A model generated the notes under the pieces. That model was not told the origin of the DNA, searched no databases, and saw only the letters and a program-made list of their open reading frames with translations. Positions 57,822 to 64,000 of a DNA stretch of 64,000 nt are shown in pieces; positions within the stretch are counted from its first letter, which is position 1; every line of letters starts with the position of its first letter. The stretch lies in the NCBI GenBank assembly GCA_022559845.1, contig CM040123.1, positions 322,939,933-323,003,932 of the forward strand, written 5' to 3'. Position numbers and translations under genes: made by a program. The stretch is from Amorphophallus konjac (Eukaryota; Streptophyta; Magnoliopsida; Alismatales; Araceae).

Positions 57822-59183
57822 ATGTGGTGCAATGACCCGGGAAGACCTGGAAATGGCAATGCTCACATCTTCTTAGCTGAGGGGCACTCGATTAATAGAC
57901 CACCATTTTTTGATGGTAATAACTATTTGTATTGGAAGAACATGATGGAAGTGTTCTTACGAGCTAAGAGTCATGAACTATGGAGACTTGTCACTCACGG
58001 TCCATTCCAACTACCAGAAGATGAAGATGCATGGACCAGAGAACAAATTCGCTTGTCAACAGTCAACTGGACTGCAATGAACGCTATGTAGTGTGCAGTT
58101 CACCCAGAGGAGTACTCAAGAATTTTTGCTTGCAAATCCGCCAAGCAGATGTGGGACGAACTACAATTGATCTATGAGGGAACGTCCCAGGTAAGAGCCA
58201 CCAAGGTGAATATGCTTACTTCAGAGTACGAGTTGTTTAAAATGAAGCATGATGAAACTGTGTCTGAAGTGTATGCAAGATTCTTACAACTTGTTAATAG
58301 TCTTAAAGCTCTAGGAAATCAATATCAGGACAGTGAGCTGGTTAGAAAAATTCTTAGGTCCCTAACCCCTACGTGGCACACTAAAGTCACTGTGTTAGAA
58401 GAATCCAGAGATCTATCCACCATGACATTGGGTGAGCTAATAGGTTCGTTGATGGCATATGAAATGAATTTTAAGAAGAATATGGAAGAAAACAAGAAAA
58501 ACAAGTCAATAGCTCTCAAGGGATGTGAGAGTAATGAAGAAGGGAGTGAGCATTCTGAGAATTTCTCAGATTTAGATGAACATCAGCAGGCTCTCCTGAC
58601 CAGAAAGTTTCAAAATTTCCTCAAATCCAGAGGTAAGACTTTTAGAAAGAGGAGGCCACAGCAAACAGGTAAGAGCCCGAACTTTAAATCTGATCGGAAC
58701 AAAAATTCTGACAGAATCATTTGTTACCAATGCAAAAAGGCAGGTCATATGAAGGGAGACTGTCCCGAACTGTTGAAGAAGACTGCAAAAGCTAAAGGCA
58801 AAAAACCACGAGCCATGGCGTGCATATGGAGTGATGAGGAAGAGAATGTTGACGAAGAAGTCTCTGAAGAAGAAGAAGCTCTGTGCTTCATGGCAAACAG
58901 CGATGAGGAGGTAACTAATATCTTTGAAAATTACTCTATTAATGATTGGGAAGATGCCCATGGTAAACTTCTTGACAAGTTTAACTCTCTGAGTAAAGAG
59001 CATAGAACGTTAAAAAGAAAATTGAATGCTGTAATTGAAGATCAAGCTTTGATTGAAAAAGAAAAGGAAAAACTCAAAACAGAAATGGAAGAGCTAAATA
59101 CATTTAGAAATGAAAATAAAAACATAAAAGCTGAAAATGAGAATATTCACAAACAATTTGATGAATTTAGATTGAAATTTTAG
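57822..59183 (+). pseudogene. Copia gag, broken
   Basis: From ATG 57822: INRPPFFDGNNYLYWKNMME is the typical copia gag start. TAG 58089 interrupts. The same frame goes on with the UBN2-type gag core (AKQMWDELQLIYEGTSQVRA, LRSLTPTWHTKVTVLEESRD) and a zinc knuckle CYQCKKAGHMKGDC (about 58723-58764). An acidic stretch and a Lys/Glu-rich coiled coil follow, as in SIRE elements. It ends at TAG 59181, with the coiled coil continuing a little beyond. The product would form the capsid; this copy cannot. Confidence 0.85.
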
Positions 59184-59335
59184 GAAGTTCGGAATGAAAA
59201 TAAATTGATTGCTGAAAAGAATGAAGTTATAAAAAGTGTCAATTCTGAAATTCAGAAAACATGTGAAAAACTTCAAAATGATCTGAAAGATAAACAGGCC
59301 ACACTTGAAGTCAAGGGAAGTCTAATCTAGACACC

Positions 59336-59950
59336 ATGCTAGGAATGAAAATCAATTTTAATAAAGAAAGTCTAGGTTTTGATCGCTCAAAAAAGAAACC
59401 ATTTGAATTTAAGACAGTTACATTCTGTCCTGGAAAAGGAAAAGAGAAGCTGGACATTCCATCCAGCTCAAATAGTAATACCCAGAATTCAGGGGCTGAA
59501 AACTTTGCTAACACCATAAAAGCTATCAACTGGAACACTAAGTTTGGCCAAACCTTCAAAGCTCAGATTCCTCAGAAGAAAAATAAACCAACACTGCACT
59601 CTAACTGGACTCATTCTGCCAAAAGTAGAAAATCAAATGTGAATGGACAAATGAAGTACTATCCTCCTAAAATTCAAAATGATTTCAACTCACATACTTA
59701 CCAAAGTCAAAAGAAGTTCATTAACTAGTCCAAAAACCATTTCCGAGGAAAGAGGAACAATAAATTTAACAAGAATGCAAGGGTAAAGTCAAACCCTAAT
59801 GTTCATTCAAGTAAGAACCCCAATGCAGGAAGTCAGAAGTCCAAGAAAACTGTAAAACAAATCTAGATTCCAAAGAACTTGCTGAAGAGCATAAATGATG
59901 TGTGTGGACCCAATTGGCCTTGGGTTCCAAAATATTTTGCCTAATATGTT
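59336..59950 (+). pseudogene. Copia gag-pol junction, Asn/Lys-rich remnant
   Basis: Frames with stops around 59726 and 59863, low-complexity Asn/Lys/Ser sequence. This matches the position of the gag C-terminal extension in SIRE-like elements. No domain is recognised. Confidence 0.5.
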
Positions 59951-62502
59951 TTGCAGGTCAGCCTAGGAGCTATACACAATAGGTGGTACTTGGATAGTGG
60001 CTGCTATAGGCATATGACTGGAGACCGGACCAAGTTCAGCAAGCTAGAGATGAAGGTTGGTGGGATGGCAAAGTTTGGAGGGAAGAATAAAGATAAAATA
60101 ATTGGGTCAGGCACAATTTGTAAGTTTTCCTCCAACACCATTGAAAAGGTTTTATTTGCAGATGGTCTTGAACACAATCTGTTAAGCATTAGTCAACTCT
60201 GTGACAAGGGTCACAATGTTGTTTTTGATGATCATGCCTGTAAAATTTTAGAAATCAATTCAAAATCAATAAAATTCATAGGCCATAGAATAAACAATGT
60301 CTACATAGTAGACTTAGATGATAATTCTACATCCAATCATTATTTGTCTGCCAATTCTGAAAATAATGCATTCATTTGGCACAAGAAATTAGGCCATGCT
60401 AGATATAACATTTTGAATAACTTAGTCAAGCATGATTTAGTTAGAGGCATGCCTAAAATTAATTTCAAAACAAACTCAAAAATCTGTGATGCATGTGACT
60501 TAGGAAAGTAAACTAGGAAATCTTTAAAAATAAGGCATGAACCCCTATCATCTAGGCCATTAGAATTCCTGCATATGGACTTGTTTCGTCCTACTAGGAC
60601 CCTAAGTCAAAATGGCAAAAGATTTGGGTATGTCATTATAGATGATTACACCAAATGTACATGGATTTTCTTTTTAGCCCACAAGAATGAAGCCTTTCAT
60701 GAATTTCAGATTTTCTTCAACAAAATAAAACAAGAAGACATGCACAAAATCTGCATCATTCAATCTAACCAAGGGGGAGAGTTTGATAACTCACTGTTTT
60801 TAGAGCTTTGTGATAAAGAAGGACTTACTCACAAGTTTTATTCTCCCAGGACCCCAGAACATAATGGAGTTGTAGAGAGGAGAAATAGAACAATCGTGGA
60901 GATGGCAAGAACAATGTTGATTGAGAGCCAACTCCCATGGAAATTTTGGGCAAAAGCTGCAAATATAGCATGTTACATAATTAACAGGGCTATGGTAAGA
61001 CATGTTCATAAGAAAACTTCATATGAATTGTTGAAAGGTAAGAAACCTAACTTGGATTATTTTAAAATTTTTGGTTCGAAGTGTTTCATTCATAACAATG
61101 ATAAACATGACTTAGATAAATTTGAAGCCAAGAGTAGTCCATGCATTTTCTTAGGATATTCTAAAATCTCAAGAGCTTATAGGGTTTTTAATATTCAAGA
61201 TTAAACATTAGAGGAATCCCCTCATGTGAAATTTGATGAAACATTCAATCCTGCTGACTTTGACAGTGATGATAGGAAAGAAAAAGAAGATGAAGAATTT
61301 CTAGAAGAGAAGCCAAGTGAAGAATTACTTGAACTAGTTGCACAGACTGACACATCAGAAGGTAGGCCGACCGAACCAATTTTTCAATCGACCGAACAAG
61401 GTGAGTCCTCAAATAACATCAGATTTCTAAAAGATCATCCTACTCATTTATAGGAAATCTGCATGATCCTCCTCGGACCAGATCATTTCTTCAAGAAGTC
61501 AATAATCATGACCTAGTAGCATTAGTTTCACAAATTGAACCCAAATCCATAGAAGAAGCCTTAAAAGATGAATCATGGATAAATGCAATACATGAAGAAT
61601 TGGGTCAATTTGAAAGAAACAAAGTCTGGACATTGGTTCCCATACCTGAAAATTCTTCTGTTATTGGAACCAAGTGGGTGTTTAGAAATAAAATGAATGA
61701 GGATGGAGTAATATGTAGGAATAAAGCTAGGTTGGTAGCTAAGGGATATTCTCAAGAATTTGGGGTAGATTTTGATGAATCCTATGCACATGTTGCCATG
61801 ATGGAAGCAATTAGAATTCTTATAGCCTTTGCATGCTCACACAACATAAAACTTCAACAAATGGATGTAAAGAGTGCATTTTAAATGGCATCATAAAAGA
61901 CGAAGTTTATGTTGAGCAACCCCTAGGTTTTGAATTATCTGAGCTGCCTAACCATGTTTTCAAATTAAATAAGGCATTGTATAGATTGAAACAAGCCCCA
62001 CGGGCTTGGTATGACATACTGATTGATTTTCTACTTAGTAAAGGGTATTGTAGAGGTAAGGTTGATCAGACCTTATTCACCAAAAGTGTGAATCAGAAAA
62101 TCATCCTAGTTCAAGTATATGTTGATGACATTGTATTTAGTTCCACATGTTCTGAACTTTCAGATGAATTTGTAAGTTTAATGTCAAAAGAATTTGAGAT
62201 GAGCCTAGTTGGTGACTTGTAATATTTTATTGGTCTGCAGGCTAATCAAACGAATGATGGATGCTTTATCAGTCAGATCAAGTATGCATTGGAGATCTTG
62301 AAGAGATTTGGCATGGATAAGTTGAAACACATAGCCACACCAATGGGAGCAAACACATCATTGGATGCTGATGAGTCAGGTAAATCAGTGGATGCAAAGC
62401 TCTATAGAGGTATGATTGGCTCATTACTCTATCTTACTGCTTCCAGACCCGACATTCAATTTAGTGTATGTTTGTGTGCGAGGTTTCAAGCTGATCCTAA
62501 AG
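59951..62502 (+). pseudogene. Copia pol: protease, integrase, RT and partial RNase H, broken
   Basis: Protease: WYLDSGCYRHMTGD. Integrase: zinc module (WHKKLGHARYNILNNL, CDACDLGK), core with HMDLF, SNQGGEF and EHNGVVERRNR. The second catalytic Asp is Asn here (SNQGGEF for the usual SDxGxEF). RT: KVWTLVPIPENSSVIGTKWV, QMDVKSAF, YVDDIVFSS (about 62118). RNase H start: LKHIATPMGA and RGMIGSLLYLTASRPDIQFS. In-frame stops occur at about 60509, 61202 and 62219, and a one-base loss at about 61880 shifts the frame. The domain order integrase-RT defines Ty1/copia. The coding sequence ends abruptly at DPK (62502). Confidence 0.9.
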
Positions 62503-64000
62503 TGATGGGGCATCAACAGCTGTTTCCTTATACGGGTGGAACGTATTTGTGTGGTATAGCTTGTATGGGATTATAATTGTGTATTTGCTTGATTTCTTTC
62601 ATTTGGGCTCTTTGTAAGACTTTTAATAAGCCATTGGGCCATCTTTCATGTAGAGTCTATTAGTGGTTTTCATTTAGTAGAGTCCATTAAGGGGGTTGTG
62701 TCATATTGGACACTTATTGGGTTGTACTATTTAAATAAGGCTAATGGGCCTATGGTCTTGTAATGGGCTAGAATAGTGGTCTAGAATTATTGGGCTTTTA
62801 AATGGGCCAAGCCCATGGGCTAGTGTGAAAGGGGCTTGGTGGCTTGTGGGCTTCTAAAAGGGGGAGCCCCCTTTCTTGGTCCAAGGTAGGCAACCTACCA
62901 AACTTGGACTTCCCTCCTTTGAAAATTCAAAGGAAGGAAGCTTCCTTGGCCCCCCCTTGGTTCCCCTACCTCCCCCACTTGGCTTCCACGAGATTCCCAG
63001 CCCCTCCCCTTGTTACTCTCTATTTAAGGGTGTGTATAGTGTCATTTGTGAATTTAATGAAGAATTATTGAGTGAATTTTGAGAAAAATTGCCCAAGAGG
63101 CCATTTGCCCCCCTCCTTCCTCTCTCCCTAGTGTTCATCTCCTCCAACCTCCAGTTCTAGAGTGATTTCTATCTTCTATCCCCTCCCCTCTATCTCCGGT
63201 GATCATCTGTGCCGCCGCCGCCGCCGTTCGTGCCGCCTTCGAGCCGCCGCGAAACCGTTCTCGGTGTTCTATCCTGCTGGACAGAGGTCTCTTCCCGAAA
63301 TTCTTGCTATCAGCCACGGTCTCTTCGTGGTCTGCAATTTTTATGGTGTGTTTTTCCCTTGTATCCCAAGCTCCACCTAAATTTTCACGTGCAAATTCCA
63401 TCGTTTAGTATTTTCCCATTTTCGTGCATCTTTCATTCCTAGTTCTGTTTTGTCTCTGTCTACAGTGACAGCAGCCCTGTGTTTCCCACCTCCGGCCATC
63501 TTTTTGATTTTTTCAAACCCTCCCAATTTTACTGAGAGTTTTATCCATCACCCCCTACATCCACAACTTTTCTTACTTTTTTATCAGCCTTCTATCTATT
63601 TTTAGAAATTCATTTTCTTCCTCAGCTACAGTGTTGTCAGCCAGATTCCAGATCCGACCCACTGCTAGTGCAAAAATCATAGAAATTCGTAGCCTTCCCC
63701 AAATCCAGATCCAAAAATAGTCCTAGTTTCATAGCTTGATTTCTCACAACGTTTATGAATAGCACAACCCCAGATTCGGACGTCTACCTCGCGGTCAAAG
63801 GTAATCCACAGGAAAGTTCTCTGCTGACCTGAGAGTTCAAACACTGTACAACAGCAACCTTCAAAATTCGCCAATCAGAAGTACAGGCTTGATTATTTTT
63901 CTATAATCACCTTGGGTTGAATCCCTTCAAAGCATCTTTCCAACAGCGCCGGTTTCGTTGCATTCCGACGTCGGGGCTGATCGCAGCATCCATTCTCGCC
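62503..64000 (+). mobile_element. Probable LTR or other mobile sequence inserted in the copia element, open at right edge
   Basis: Sequence starting TGATGGGGCATCAACAG replaces the expected RNase H. It has GGGCC/GGCCC-rich blocks (62630-62830), a TATA-like CTATTTAAGG (63020-63029), a pyrimidine-rich leader and a (GCC)n run (63209-63226). A TG start, internal promoter and lack of genes suggest an LTR, but neither its end nor a primer site is in view. Confidence 0.45.

Larger units (their letters stand above)
55445..62502 (+). mobile_element. Ty1/copia element of the SIRE/Maximus type, 3' end missing
   Basis: A long 5' LTR (55445-57794), a primer site matching initiator tRNA-Met, a gag with a coiled-coil extension, then protease, integrase, RT and the start of RNase H, in Ty1/copia order. 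Long LTRs and the acidic/coiled gag extension fit the SIRE/Maximus lineage. The reading frame is cut at 62502, where unrelated sequence starting TGATGGGGCATCAACAG begins. Many stops and frameshifts make it non-autonomous. Confidence 0.85.

Overview
The window is plant nuclear DNA, most likely from a monocot. It carries a tandem family of GC-rich, two-exon pectin methylesterase genes, and nearly everything else is transposable element: Ty3/gypsy of the Tat type with an antisense extra ORF, Ty1/copia of the SIRE/Maximus type, CACTA, RTE and L1 LINEs, and MITEs. The species cannot be fixed from sequence alone. All boundaries, exon joints and copy numbers below were read by eye.

Layout. 1-5409 is the 3' part of a gypsy element (pol tail, broken antisense gene, 3' LTR). 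5738-16720 is a complete second copy of the same family, with 785-bp LTRs and the target duplication AGTAC. Both seem to lie in an older CACTA element whose right terminus is at 18293. A MITE (18472-18755) and a reverse-strand RTE LINE (19042-22074) follow. The host genes are three forward-strand type I pectinesterases (22507-24760, 27901-30246, 34759-37051). Each has a PMEI pro-region, a pectinesterase domain and one phase-1 intron, and all three share a promoter block. Between and after them lie a hAT-type MITE (30981-31705), a 5'-truncated L1 with a 17-bp target duplication (32624-33888) and a tRNA-His gene (37542-37613, minus).

40629-55042 is a complete 14.4-kb CACTA transposon flanked by CTA. 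It carries a damaged TNP2-type transposase gene and an apparently intact second gene of the Transposase_24 (Ptta/En/Spm) type, reconstructable as 15 exons and 567 aa. Its introns hold three unrelated tandem arrays: a 23-bp minisatellite, a 123-bp repeat that duplicates a whole exon plus intron, and about 23 copies of a 179-bp satellite with higher-order structure. From 55445 a SIRE-like copia element starts with a 2.35-kb LTR containing a dense W-box cluster. It runs to 62502, where an apparent new LTR-like sequence interrupts it and continues to the window end.

The points most worth following are the CACTA element as a generator of satellite DNA and duplicated exons, the intact antisense gene in a gypsy element whose gag-pol is riddled with C-to-T stops, and the W-box array in the copia LTR.
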